From Mycolicibacterium sp. BiH015 (GTDB lineage: Bacteria; Actinomycetota; Actinomycetes; Mycobacteriales; Mycobacteriaceae), in assembly GCF_027706845.1 (NCBI RefSeq), contig NZ_JAQGCZ010000006.1, positions 306,774 through 370,773 of the forward strand: a stretch of 64,000 nt of DNA, written 5' to 3'. This document shows positions 18,058 to 26,305 of the stretch, piece by piece. The first letter of the stretch is position 1; each line of letters begins with the position of its first letter. Position numbers and translations under genes: made by a program. Under the pieces are notes generated by a model. It was not told the DNA's origin and made no database searches. It saw only the letters and a list, made by a program, of their open reading frames with translations.

Positions 18058-18618
18058 CTAGCCGGGCGTGTTGCCGATCAACTCGACCCCGCTGCCGTTC
18101 CACCGGAACTTGACCACGCTGTCGAGCCCGGGCACACCGCCGGAGAACTTCAGGGCGACCGTGTCGCCGGTGGTCTGCGTGGTGTCGAGACCGTTGAAGC
18201 CGTAGGTGTCGGGCACGCCGGTGGGGATGAACTTGCCCTGGTGGAACAGCAGCGCGCGCGTATTCGGATTGTCCGAGTTGGTGTTGGCCTTGATGATGAC
18301 CGCCGACAGCTGTGCGCACTCGTTGTAGTTGCCCGCGAGCGGTTCGGGATTCCAGGCCTGGTTGCTTCGCGGGTCGCGGGGCAGTTCGGATACGGCCCGC
18401 GCGATCTCCGGCGCCGCCAGATCGGTGGCGCACGGGTCGTCGGCGGGGACGGGCCCGGGCGCGGGTCCGGTGGGCTGAGCCGGCGGCGGCGCGGCAGGTG
18501 TCGCCATAGCGGGGGTCGTCTGATCCGGCGTCTTCGACACCGTCGAGTCGCCGGGGCTGCAGGCGGTGGTGAGCGCTGCTGCGACCACCACGCAGCCGAC
18601 GATCGACACCGCTTTCAC
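18058..18618 (-). CDS. lprE: Lipoprotein LprE
   Basis: A 186-residue lipoprotein starting at GTG 18618. The signal sequence is hydrophobic (VSIVGCVVVAAAL) and ends in the lipobox LTTAC, with Cys20 as the lipidated residue, so it should be anchored outside the cytoplasmic membrane. A Pro/Ala/Thr-rich tether follows, then a conserved domain with AVSELPRDPRSNQAWNPEP, NYNECAQLSAVIIKANTN and KFRWNGSGVELIGNTPG, nearly the wording I recall for M. tuberculosis LprE (Rv1252c). No enzyme motif is seen. It is divergent from deaD, as in M. tuberculosis. The frame is open far upstream, but only as a shadow of deaD. Confidence 0.92.
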   Translation of the reverse strand: MKAVSIVGCVVVAAALTTACSPGDSTVSKTPDQTTPAMATPAAPPPAQPTGPAPGPVPADDPCATDLAAPEIARAVSELPRDPRSNQAWNPEPLAGNYNECAQLSAVIIKANTNSDNPNTRALLFHQGKFIPTGVPDTYGFNGLDTTQTTGDTVALKFSGGVPGLDSVVKFRWNGSGVELIGNTPG

Positions 18619-18676
18619 AGTTGGGCACCGTACCGGCAGCACGCGCGGCGGGCGGCGAGGCGCACCGCGCATCGAG

Positions 18677-18748
18677 CACCGCGGCGAGCCGCGAATCAAG
18701 CACCGCGGCGAGCCGCGAATCAAGCACCGCGGCGAGCCGCGAATCAAG
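18677..18748. repeat. Three tandem copies of a 24-bp repeat
   Basis: Three perfect 24-bp copies run at 18677-18700, 18701-18724 and 18725-18748, each starting CACCGCGGCG and ending CGCGAATCAAG. A degenerate partial copy precedes them. Each unit contains CGCGGC-GA-GCCGCG, which can fold into a 6-bp stem. They sit in the lprE/deaD divergent gap, just upstream of the likely deaD promoter. Confidence 0.85.
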
Positions 18749-18777
18749 CACTGGCCGGACGATGCGCTGGTTGGCAC

Positions 18778-18783
18778 TAGACT
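18778..18783 (+). promoter_or_regulatory. Probable -10 element of deaD
   Basis: TAGACT lies 9 bp before the deaD ATG, fitting a mycobacterial TANNNT -10 box and a leaderless or nearly leaderless transcript. It is enclosed by GTTGG (18770-18774) and CCAAC (18784-18788), a small dyad that might bind a regulator. Confidence 0.4.
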
Positions 18784-18792
18784 CCAACGACG

Positions 18793-20481
18793 ATGACGTC
18801 CTCGAATGCGGAGCCAGAGCCCGCAGACCTGACCTTTGCTGACCTGCAGATACACCCGTCGGTGCTGCAGGCCGTCGCCGACGTCGGATACGAATCGCCC
18901 TCGCCCATCCAGGCGGCAACCATCCCGGCCATGCTGGCGGGCTCCGACGTCGTCGGCCTGGCGCAGACCGGAACAGGCAAGACCGCGGCCTTCGCGATCC
19001 CGATCCTGTCGAAGATCGACACCGACAGCCGCAACACCCAAGCCCTCGTCCTGGCGCCGACGCGAGAGCTCGCACTGCAGGTCGCAGAGGCTTTCGGCCG
19101 CTACGGCGCACATCTTCGGGTCAACGTGCTGCCGATCTACGGCGGGTCGTCCTACGTGCCGCAGCTGTCCGGACTCAAGCGCGGTGCGCAGGTGGTGGTC
19201 GGCACCCCGGGCCGTGTGATCGACCACCTGGAGAAGGGCAGCCTCGATCTCTCGCATCTGGACTATCTGGTGCTTGACGAGGCCGACGAGATGCTGCAGA
19301 TGGGTTTCGCCGAGGACGTCGAACGCATCCTGGCCGACACCCCCGAGTACAAGCAGGTCGCTCTGTTCTCGGCGACGATGCCGCCTGCGATCAAGAAGAT
19401 CACCGCCAAGTACCTTCACGATCCGGTCGAGGTGACGGTCAAGGCGAAGACGCAGACCGCCGAGAACATCACGCAGCGCTACTTCCTGGTGTCGTATCCG
19501 CGCAAGATGGACGCGCTGACGCGGCTGCTCGAGGTGGAGCAGGGCGACGCGATGATCGTGTTCGTCCGCACCAAGCAGGCCACCGAGGAGGTGGCCGAGA
19601 AGCTGAAGGCCCGCGGGTTCGCCGCGGCCGCGATCAACGGTGACATTGCGCAGGCGGTCCGTGAGCGCACCATCAACGCACTCAAGGACGGATCGATCGA
19701 CATTCTCGTCGCCACCGACGTCGCGGCCCGCGGCCTGGACGTCGAGCGCATCTCGCATGTGGTGAACTTCGACATTCCCCACGACCCGGAGTCCTACGTC
19801 CACCGGATCGGGCGCACCGGCCGTGCAGGCCGGTCGGGGACGGCGCTGCTGTTCGTGACGCCGCGCGAACGGCATCTGCTCAATGCGATCGAACGGGTGA
19901 CCAGGCAGAAGCTGGTCGAGTCGGAGCTGCCGTCCGTCGAGGATGTCAACGAGAAGCGGGTCGCGAAGTTCCGCGACTCGATCACCGATGCGCTCGACAA
20001 GCCGGGCATCGACCTGTTCCGCAAACTGATCGAGGGTTACGAGCGCGACCACGACGTACCGATGGCCGACATCGCGGCCGCGCTGGCGTTGCAGAGCCGC
20101 GACGGCGAGGAATTCCTGATGACGGAGCCGCCGCCGGAGAAGCGCCGCGAGCGTCCGGACCGTGGCGACCGGAGCGATGGCCCGCCGCGCAAGCCTCGCG
20201 AACGGCGCAGCGATCTTGCGACCTACCGGATAGCAGTGGGCAAGCGTCATAAGGTTGCCCCCGGCGCCATCGTGGGTGCCATCGCCAACGAAGGCGGACT
20301 GCACCGCAGCGACTTCGGCCACATCACCATCAAGGTTGACCACTCGCTGGTGGAACTGCCGGCGAAACTGCCTGCCAAGACGCTGAAAGCATTGGAGAAC
20401 ACCAGGATTCAGGGTCAGCTGATCCAGCTCCAACCCGATCGCGGGCCGAAACCGCATCGGGGGAAGCCCAAGACGAAGTGA
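18793..20481 (+). CDS. deaD: DEAD-box RNA helicase DeaD/CsdA
   Basis: A 562-residue ATP-dependent RNA helicase acting in ribosome assembly and RNA turnover, especially in the cold. Motifs in order: Q motif region (SPIQAATIP), AQTGTGKT at 57-64, PTRELALQV, GTPGRVIDH, DEAD at 162-165, SAT at 192-194, then domain 2 with DVAARGLDV and HRIGRTGRAGRSG. The C-terminal 75 residues (YRIAVGKRHKVAPGAIVGAIANE...) form a DbpA-type RNA-binding domain after a basic, Arg-rich linker. The gene overlaps the acyltransferase by 4 nt. Confidence 0.96.
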   Translation: MTSSNAEPEPADLTFADLQIHPSVLQAVADVGYESPSPIQAATIPAMLAGSDVVGLAQTGTGKTAAFAIPILSKIDTDSRNTQALVLAPTRELALQVAEAFGRYGAHLRVNVLPIYGGSSYVPQLSGLKRGAQVVVGTPGRVIDHLEKGSLDLSHLDYLVLDEADEMLQMGFAEDVERILADTPEYKQVALFSATMPPAIKKITAKYLHDPVEVTVKAKTQTAENITQRYFLVSYPRKMDALTRLLEVEQGDAMIVFVRTKQATEEVAEKLKARGFAAAAINGDIAQAVRERTINALKDGSIDILVATDVAARGLDVERISHVVNFDIPHDPESYVHRIGRTGRAGRSGTALLFVTPRERHLLNAIERVTRQKLVESELPSVEDVNEKRVAKFRDSITDALDKPGIDLFRKLIEGYERDHDVPMADIAAALALQSRDGEEFLMTEPPPEKRRERPDRGDRSDGPPRKPRERRSDLATYRIAVGKRHKVAPGAIVGAIANEGGLHRSDFGHITIKVDHSLVELPAKLPAKTLKALENTRIQGQLIQLQPDRGPKPHRGKPKTK

Positions 20482-21629
20482 CCCTGCCCGCCGGTCAGGG
20501 CACGTCGGACGTCGAGGCGGCCGGGGGACTGGAGTCCGTCACCACCGAGCGGGTCGCCTCGCTCACAGGGATCCGCGCCGTCGCCGCGCTTCTCGTGGTG
20601 CTGACCCACGCCGCCTACACGACGGGCAAGTATCCGCAAGGCTATGTGGGCCTTGTGTATTCGCGGATGGAGATCGGCGTGCCGATCTTCTTCGTGCTGT
20701 CGGGATTCCTACTTTTCCTGCCTTGGGTGAAGGCCGCCTTCGCAGGGGAGCCGCATCCGTCGGTGCGCCGCTATGCCTGGCATCGGGTGCGTCGCATCAT
20801 GCCCGCATATGTGGTCACGGTCGTCGCCGCCTATCTCGTCTATCACTTCCGCACGGCGGGTCCCAACCCCGGGCATACGTGGGAAGGCTTGTTCCGCAAC
20901 CTCACGCTGACCCAGATCTACACCGACAACTATCTCTATTCGTTTCTGCACCAGGGCCTTACGCAGATGTGGAGCCTCGCGGTCGAGGTGGCCTTCTATG
21001 TCGCGCTCCCGGTGCTGGCCTACCTGCTCCTCGTCGTGCTGTGCCGCAGGCGTTGGCGCCCCTGGCTTCTGCTGGCCGGTCTGGGTGTGCTCGCCCTGGT
21101 GTCGCCGGCGTGGATGTGGCTGGTGCACACGACCGATTTCCTGCCCGACGGCGGCAAGCTCTGGTTGCCGGGCTATCTCGCGTGGTTCGTCGGCGGGATG
21201 CTGTTGGCTGCGCTGCAGCCGATGGGTGTCCGCGCGTACGCCTTGATCTGCGTACCCCTGGCGGTGGTCAGCTATTTCATCGTGTCGACGCCGATCGCGG
21301 GGGAGCCGACGACCTCGCCCGCCGGTTTGCATGAGGCGCTGTTCAAGACCGCGTTCTATGCGGCGATCGCGACTCTCGTCGTGGCACCGCTGGCGCTGGG
21401 AGACACGGGCCTGTACTCGCGGATGTTGGCCAGCCGTCCGATGGTGTTCCTGGGCGAGATCTCCTACGAGATCTTCCTGATCCACCTGGTCACGATGGAG
21501 CTGGTCATGGTCGAGGTCGTCCGCTATCCGATCTACACAGGGTCGGTGTGGATGCTGTTCTTCGGCACACTTGTCGTGACCATTCCGCTGGCCTGGGTCT
21601 TGCACCGGTTCACCCGGGTTCGCAGCTGA
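20478..21629 (+). CDS. Membrane acyltransferase, family 3
   Basis: A 383-residue integral membrane protein with about ten helices. It begins LTGIRAVAALLVVLTHAAY, with the catalytic His of acyltransferase-3 enzymes in helix 1, followed by GVPIFFVLSGFLLFLPW and RRYAWHRVRRIMPAY. The family O-acylates sugars, lipids or antibiotics at the membrane; the substrate is unknown. GTG at 20478 overlaps the deaD stop (GTGA), so translation is coupled. The arrangement matches Rv1253-Rv1254. Confidence 0.92.
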   Translation: MTLPAGQGTSDVEAAGGLESVTTERVASLTGIRAVAALLVVLTHAAYTTGKYPQGYVGLVYSRMEIGVPIFFVLSGFLLFLPWVKAAFAGEPHPSVRRYAWHRVRRIMPAYVVTVVAAYLVYHFRTAGPNPGHTWEGLFRNLTLTQIYTDNYLYSFLHQGLTQMWSLAVEVAFYVALPVLAYLLLVVLCRRRWRPWLLLAGLGVLALVSPAWMWLVHTTDFLPDGGKLWLPGYLAWFVGGMLLAALQPMGVRAYALICVPLAVVSYFIVSTPIAGEPTTSPAGLHEALFKTAFYAAIATLVVAPLALGDTGLYSRMLASRPMVFLGEISYEIFLIHLVTMELVMVEVVRYPIYTGSVWMLFFGTLVVTIPLAWVLHRFTRVRS

Positions 21630-21656
21630 CGGGGGACACTCCGATTGCCTTGTTAG

Positions 21657-21675
21657 TTAGGTTAAGCTGGCCTAA
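21657..21675. promoter_or_regulatory. IdeR iron box
   Basis: TTAGGTTAAGCTGGCCTAA matches the 19-bp mycobacterial IdeR consensus at 16 positions. It is the centre of a longer perfect dyad: GTTAGTTAGG at 21652-21661 and CCTAACTAAC at 21671-21680. It lies 26 bp before the siderophore-interacting protein start, so Fe(II)-IdeR should repress this gene when iron is sufficient. IdeR itself is not in the window. Confidence 0.85.
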
Positions 21676-21701
21676 CTAACGCAACGAGGGGTGATGAGTC
21701 C

Positions 21702-22418
21702 ATGTCGGACACCAAGTTGTCGCGCGGGTTCGCCGGTGCGGTGCTCAAGCTACTGCGTGCGGGCGACTACGAGCTCACGGTCACCGGACGCACCGAGGTC
21801 ACCCCGCATTACCTGAGGCTGAGCTTCCAGGCCGGTGGCCTGCTCGCCGACCGGTCCCTGCATCCGACGCAGTGGATCCGAATGTGGTTTGCCGATGGCG
21901 AGAAGTTGCACCAGCGCGGCTACACGCTGGTCAACCCCGACCCGGCCAACGACACCGTGGACGTGGAGTTCGCGCTGCACGACGGCGTGGCATCGCGGTG
22001 GGCCGAGCAGGCTCAGCCGGGCGACACGATCGAGGCGACCGTGCTGGGCAGCAACTTCGCGCTCCCCGAGCCCCGTCCCGCCGGATACGTGATCGTCGGT
22101 GACACGGCATCCCTGCCCGCGATCAACTCGCTGCTGGACGCCATCGGCGATGCCCCGGCGCAGGTCTTTCTCGAAGCCGCCCACGACGACGACAGGCGGC
22201 TGCCGGTACACCGCGCCGCGGACGTGACGTGGGTGGACCGACAGAATGCCGGCGACGGCCTGGTCGCCGCCGTGAGTGCTGCTGCGTTCGATGCCTCCGA
22301 CCACTTCGGATGGGTCGCGTGCGACAACCGCACCACGCGGGCCGTCGCGAAGCTGCTGCGCGAGGACTTCAAGATCCCACGCAAATCGATGAAGGCACAG
22401 GCTTATTGGGTGGCCTGA
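21702..22418 (+). CDS. Siderophore-interacting FAD protein (ferric-siderophore reductase)
   Basis: A 238-residue SIP-family flavoprotein. The N-terminal half is the FAD-binding barrel, with TPHYLRLSFQ and RGYTLVNPDPANDTVDVEFALH; the C-terminal half is a NAD(P)H-binding fold with VIVGDTASLPAINSLLDA and a C-terminal YWVA. Such cytoplasmic enzymes reduce ferric siderophores to release Fe(II). The IdeR box in its promoter supports this strongly. It is an extra gene compared with the M. tuberculosis block and overlaps the convergent TetR gene by 16 bp at their 3' ends. Confidence 0.9.
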   Translation: MSDTKLSRGFAGAVLKLLRAGDYELTVTGRTEVTPHYLRLSFQAGGLLADRSLHPTQWIRMWFADGEKLHQRGYTLVNPDPANDTVDVEFALHDGVASRWAEQAQPGDTIEATVLGSNFALPEPRPAGYVIVGDTASLPAINSLLDAIGDAPAQVFLEAAHDDDRRLPVHRAADVTWVDRQNAGDGLVAAVSAAAFDASDHFGWVACDNRTTRAVAKLLREDFKIPRKSMKAQAYWVA

Positions 22419-23023
22419 TCCGCCCGCCGCTTCGGTAGCACGATCGGAACCACGAACTCTTCCAGCATGGTGCGCTCGTCGTCCTCGTCGTGCCCGGGAA
22501 ACAGCATCAGCGACGTCATCACCCGAACCAGCCAGCGGGCCCGGTGCGCGACAGATCCATTTCCCGTCGCTCCGCTCGCCCCAATGTCGGCGTCGTCGGG
22601 GCCCAGGGAGATGACGAACGCCTCCGTCAATGCCTTGATGACCTCGGATTGCTCGGCCATCTCGGCGCCGATGGGGCGCTGCGTGGTGGCGAACCATGAT
22701 GACAGGGCCGGGCTTTCGCGCACATTGCGCAACGACGCGAGCAGGCCCTCGATCAACCGATCGCGCGGATCGTCGAACGACATGATCTGCTCGGTCATCT
22801 CCCGGTACAGTCGGTAGCTCTCGCGGTGCACGTAGGCCGTGTACAGCGCTTCCCGATTCTCGAAGTATCGATACAGCGTGGCACGGGAACAGCCTGCCGC
22901 CGAGGCGATTTCGTGCATTCCGACGCTGGCGGCAGCCTGGGATGCGAACAGCTCACCGGCCGCGTCGAGAATGCGGTCGGCGGCCACCTCGGTGCGCCGT
23001 TCGGCCAACCAGTCACCCGCCAT
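22403..23023 (-). CDS. TetR-family regulator linked to cyp130
   Basis: A 206-residue protein with an N-terminal TetR helix-turn-helix (AADRILDAAGELFASQ, then GMHEIASAAGCSRATLYRYFENREALY). The C-terminal ligand domain is unassigned. Its ATG at 23023 overlaps the final base of the cyp130 stop codon, so the two are co-transcribed, as are Rv1256c and Rv1255c. It probably senses the P450 substrate or product and represses the pair; a weak dyad lies just upstream of cyp130. Confidence 0.9.
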   Translation of the reverse strand: MAGDWLAERRTEVAADRILDAAGELFASQAAASVGMHEIASAAGCSRATLYRYFENREALYTAYVHRESYRLYREMTEQIMSFDDPRDRLIEGLLASLRNVRESPALSSWFATTQRPIGAEMAEQSEVIKALTEAFVISLGPDDADIGASGATGNGSVAHRARWLVRVMTSLMLFPGHDEDDERTMLEEFVVPIVLPKRRADQATQ

Positions 23024-24264
23024 CAGCGCACCACCGAGAACGGCACCGACAACGGCCGGCGGACGTAACTTCCGCCCGCCCAGACGATTCCCGACTCATC
23101 GACCTCGAAATCGGGGATTCGGGTCAGGAGTTCGGTGAGCGCGACCCTCGACTGCATCCGCGCCGCGGCCGCACCCAGGCAGTGGTGCGCGCCGTGGCTG
23201 AAGGTCAGGATATTGCGGGGCTTGCGAGTTACATCGAGTTCGCCTGCATCAGCGCCGAATTGACGTTCGTCGCGGTTACCGGACCCGTAGAGGAACATCA
23301 CCCGGCGCCCTTGCGGGATCGTCACGTCGCCGATTGTCACATCGCGCGTCACGGTGCGGCCTAGCACCTGTACCGGCGAGGTGAGCCGCAGGAACTCGTC
23401 CACGGCGTCGGGTATCAAACCCGGATCGTCGGTCAGCAGCCGCCGTTGGTCGGGTCGCTGATGCAGCAATTGCACCGAACCGCCGAGCATTCCGGTTGTC
23501 GTGTCATTGCCCCCGGTGACCATCGTGAAGGTGAACGCCAGGATCGACAGCACGCCGGAGATGTCGCCGTCGGCGCCGACACCCGCCGCGACCAGATGCG
23601 ACACCGTGTCATCCCGGGGTTCGGCTCGCCGCCGCTCGATCAGCGAGGTGAAGTAGCCCATCATCTCGCCGAGCGCATCGCCGAGGGTGCCCAGCGCACC
23701 CCCGAGCCCACCTTCGCTGGTGTTGGCCGCGACGATCGCGTCGGTCCAGCCGTCGAACTTGCCCCGATCCTCCTCGGGCACACCGAGATAGTGCGCGACG
23801 ACCATGGACGGCAGTGGCTTGAACAGCTCGGCCACGATGTCTCCGCCGCCGTCGGCTTTGAGGCGCTCGATGCGTTCGATGACGTACTCGCGGACCTTCG
23901 GCTCGACGGCCTCGACCTGGCGCGGGGTGAAGCCGCGGGCGACGAGCTTCCGGAATTCGGTGTGCACCGGCGGGTCTTGCATGACCATGGGCGGGTTGTC
24001 GGCGAGCCCGATCAGATCCAATTCGCCGTAGTTGACGGTCAGCCCCTGCGCCGACGAGAACGTCTCATGGTCACGTGCACTCGCCCAGATGTCGGCGTGC
24101 CGAGACAGCACGTAGTAGTCATGCTCCCGACGGTCGGCCGGAATGACGTGGTGGACGGGGTCGTGGTCGCGCAGCGCACGGTACATCGGCCACGGTTCGC
24201 GCCATGTTGTGGCATTGGCCAGCTCAAACCGGGCTGGCAAGTCGTGAGACAAAGTGGCTGTCAT
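23023..24264 (-). CDS. cyp130: Cytochrome P450 CYP130
   Basis: A 413-residue soluble P450. The I-helix has GGNDTT (251-256), the K-helix region FLRLTSPVQ, and the heme loop FSHGAHHCLGAAAAR with Cys362 as the iron ligand. Long stretches (WPMYRALRDHDPVHHV, HTEFRKLVARGFTPRQVE, PSMVVAHYLGVPEED) match M. tuberculosis CYP130 as I remember it; that enzyme N-demethylates dialkyl-arylamines, but its natural substrate is uncertain. It heads an operon with the TetR gene downstream. It marks the left end of the conserved block before the accessory segment. Confidence 0.94.
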   Translation of the reverse strand: MTATLSHDLPARFELANATTWREPWPMYRALRDHDPVHHVIPADRREHDYYVLSRHADIWASARDHETFSSAQGLTVNYGELDLIGLADNPPMVMQDPPVHTEFRKLVARGFTPRQVEAVEPKVREYVIERIERLKADGGGDIVAELFKPLPSMVVAHYLGVPEEDRGKFDGWTDAIVAANTSEGGLGGALGTLGDALGEMMGYFTSLIERRRAEPRDDTVSHLVAAGVGADGDISGVLSILAFTFTMVTGGNDTTTGMLGGSVQLLHQRPDQRRLLTDDPGLIPDAVDEFLRLTSPVQVLGRTVTRDVTIGDVTIPQGRRVMFLYGSGNRDERQFGADAGELDVTRKPRNILTFSHGAHHCLGAAAARMQSRVALTELLTRIPDFEVDESGIVWAGGSYVRRPLSVPFSVVR

Positions 24265-24265
24265 G

Positions 24266-24285
24266 TCTTATTCGTAAAACAATAG
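24266..24285. promoter_or_regulatory. Possible TetR operator upstream of cyp130
   Basis: The bases just before the cyp130 ATG contain TATTCGT-AA-AACAATA, an imperfect dyad (5 of 7 paired). On the coding strand a TTGACA (24293-24298) lies about 30 bp upstream of the start. Position next to a TetR-controlled operon is the main argument. Confidence 0.3.
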
Positions 24286-24617
24286 CTTGAAGATGTCAAG
24301 ATACGCCTGTCTGTGATCCCAGTAGATCTGTCCAAATCCCAGATGGTTTGTCCACTGTGTGCGTTTCGGCGGCGATTGGGCAATCAAGAGGGAGAAGCTG
24401 ATGGTCTTCGGGCACCCGGAGTCGCCTAGTCCCGAAGCCGAGTCGCGTAGTACACCGGCTGACCTGTTTTGGTCGGCCCCATCGTTCTGCTCATTGAGCT
24501 GAACCAGAGTCGCGGCGGTTGTCGTTTTGAATCTTGCTGCCTGCCGGCATCTGAATTGCGGCGCGGCTTAATGCAGTGAAATGGGATGGATTGAGCAGCC
24601 CGCCGAGTTCTGTCGCT
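24286..24617. other. Gap at left edge of the accessory segment, possible insertion-sequence remnant
   Basis: This stretch holds no convincing gene. At 24317-24353 there are two similar direct repeats (TCCCAGTAGATCTGTCC and TCCCAGATGGTTTGTCC) that recall the multiple TGTCC-type terminal repeats of some insertion sequences. At 24401-24502 there is a 33-codon ORF (MVFGHPESPSPEAESRS...) with a good ribosome site (GAGGGAGAAG), perhaps a truncated or leader gene. No transposase remains. It is the natural place to look for the insertion junction. Confidence 0.35.
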
Positions 24618-25202
24618 TCAGTGTTGGTCGAGTCCCATCGGCAACCCGCGTTTGTCCATCCATTCGCGATGTCGGACGCCGAGATCGGTGATGGGCTCGG
24701 CGACGCCATCCAGATCGTCGATGAGAGCCCAAGTGTGCAGGGTTGCGTTGAGGGCGGCGGCGACGCTTGCGAAGGCCAGCATGACGCGCGAGGTGAAGAC
24801 GTGCTGTGCAGGAACGGTGATCTTGGTGAGGGGATGTCCACGATCCACGTCGATGAAGCCAGCAAGAATCGGCGCGGTGCCTTCCGGCGTGTACGTGACT
24901 GGTTGAAACATGGTCGTGTCGACCGCCGAGGAAGAAACCCACTCTCGCAGTTCGCCGTCGGCGAGATCAGAGTCCTGGTCGAGGAATCCGGCGGCCGTCA
25001 TCAGGTCGCGGTAGTCGTGGGGGCGTTGTTCGATGGCAGCCTGCATCAGCTGGACCCAGGTCCGTCGTTGATGTTCAGGCATGGTGATGACGCAGTCGAA
25101 GTCAAGGGGACCGACGGTGCCGTCGGGGCCGAAGCGGTAGTTTCGGTAACAGGTCGGCCAGTGGTGTTGCACGAGACAATCGACCTGTGGAGGCACAATC
25201 AA
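24618..25202 (-). CDS. Hypothetical protein
   Basis: A 194-residue ORF that I do not recognise. It starts at TTG 25202 (GTG two codons on is an alternative). Its composition looks protein-like: CYRNYRFGPDGTVGPLDFDCVITMPEHQRRTW, then PLTKITVPAQHVFTSRVMLAFASVAAALNATLHTW with a moderately hydrophobic helix near residues 140-155. There is no signal peptide and no enzyme motif. The opposite-strand frame is also open but reads as a typical antisense shadow. It stands alone at the left edge of the accessory segment. Confidence 0.5.
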   Translation of the reverse strand: MIVPPQVDCLVQHHWPTCYRNYRFGPDGTVGPLDFDCVITMPEHQRRTWVQLMQAAIEQRPHDYRDLMTAAGFLDQDSDLADGELREWVSSSAVDTTMFQPVTYTPEGTAPILAGFIDVDRGHPLTKITVPAQHVFTSRVMLAFASVAAALNATLHTWALIDDLDGVAEPITDLGVRHREWMDKRGLPMGLDQH

Positions 25203-25461
25203 CCGAACGGGCTGATCGCAACGGGGCCATATTCCGTGACGACAACCGGACCCGAGCTGCTTGACGAAACACGCACTGCAACAACGCCGGTGACTGCTAG
25301 ATTGTCCTTCTCACTGTCCACCGGCCCGGGCGACCTGAGGCGCGCCGTGTGAGACCAACAGCTGAGACATCGCCGCGGCGTGTTGATCCCCGGGGCTTGC
25401 TCAGGGTCTGTGCTGCGATCGAGGGCTGGCCCTTTGCGGTCCGAGGGTGGGCGATCTGAGC
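25203..25461. other. Non-coding gap
   Basis: About 260 bp between the hypothetical gene and the SDR stop. I see no ORF with protein-like composition, no clear dyad and no promoter that I can support. Confidence 0.4.
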
Positions 25462-26250
25462 TCAGGGCTTCACCGGTCGCAACGATCGCGCGAGCGCGGG
25501 CATCAGCGCGCGCCGTGGGATCAGCCGGGCTAGTGCCGCGGCGATCGTGTTGCCGGCTCCCGAGACCGCAGAGGGCGGTGTGCGGCGGCGGTCGAGAGCA
25601 CGTAGGCCTGCCGCGGCGACTTGCTCGGCGGTCTGCATGCGGCCCACGACGTTGGCGGATTCGCCGATGACGTCAAAGAACTCGGTGTGGGTGGGTCCTG
25701 GCGCGAAGGAGAAGACCGTGACTCCGTGTTGTCGTGCTTCGTACCAGAGGGATTGGCTGAAGCTGAGCACAAAGGCTTTCGCGGCGGCGTAGACGGCCAG
25801 GGTCGGCACCGGTTGATAGGCAGTCGTGCTGGAGACGTTCATGATGGCGCCGTGACGTCGCCGGATCATCTCCGGCAGGAATGCGTGGCAGAGGTCGACG
25901 ACCGCCCCGATGTCGACGGCCAGCACACGCGCGAAGTCGTCGGCGTCACCGTCGAGGAAGGGGCCTTGGATGGCGAACCCCGCGCTGTTGACCAGCAGGT
26001 CCACGTCCCCCTCGACGAGCGCCCGCAAGCGAGCCCCTGGCTGTGGCTCGGACAGGTCGAACGCGACAGCGGTGCAGGAGATTCCGTGTCTCGCTTGAAG
26101 TTCTTCGCACAGTCGGCTCAGTCGATCCTGGCGGCGGGCGACAAGCACCAGGTCACATCCGCGGGCGGCGAGCGCCTTGGCGAAGGCCTCGCCGATTCCG
26201 GAGCTGGCGCCTGTCACCAGTGCGCGTGCCGTTCGGTAGTCGTTGCCCAT
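25462..26250 (-). CDS. Short-chain dehydrogenase/reductase (copy 1 of a paralogous pair)
   Basis: A 262-residue classical SDR with TGASSGIG at residues 13-20, NSAG, then VSSTTAYQ and YAAAK as the catalytic Ser-Tyr-Lys. The basic ARRQDR after strand 2 suggests NADP(H). The C-terminal part is longer than in simple SDRs and ends in basic Arg-rich helices (LARLIPRRALMPALARSLRP), as in the SDR/DltE-like group. It lies 55 bp downstream of the NmrA-type gene, probably in one operon. It is very similar along its whole length (about 80% identical by eye) to the SDR at 41296-42090. Confidence 0.92.
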   Translation of the reverse strand: MGNDYRTARALVTGASSGIGEAFAKALAARGCDLVLVARRQDRLSRLCEELQARHGISCTAVAFDLSEPQPGARLRALVEGDVDLLVNSAGFAIQGPFLDGDADDFARVLAVDIGAVVDLCHAFLPEMIRRRHGAIMNVSSTTAYQPVPTLAVYAAAKAFVLSFSQSLWYEARQHGVTVFSFAPGPTHTEFFDVIGESANVVGRMQTAEQVAAAGLRALDRRRTPPSAVSGAGNTIAAALARLIPRRALMPALARSLRPVKP

Positions 26251-26305
26251 TAGTGCCTCCAGTGCGTCTCAGCGTCTGTTGATGAAGTGCGCACGCTGCG
26301 CCGGG

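Noticed and set aside
18677..18748. CRISPR array
   Set aside because: The 24-bp units are directly adjacent with no spacers, and no cas gene is nearby.
18619..20457. Upstream extension of the lprE frame to a 799-residue ORF
   Set aside because: It runs antisense through deaD and through the tandem repeats; lprE begins with a clear lipoprotein signal at 18618.
24576..25352. 258-residue plus-strand ORF opposite the hypothetical gene at 24618-25202
   Set aside because: It has antisense-like composition (VVVGALFDGSLHQLDPG...) and no ribosome site; the minus-strand frame is more protein-like, though neither matches a family I know.
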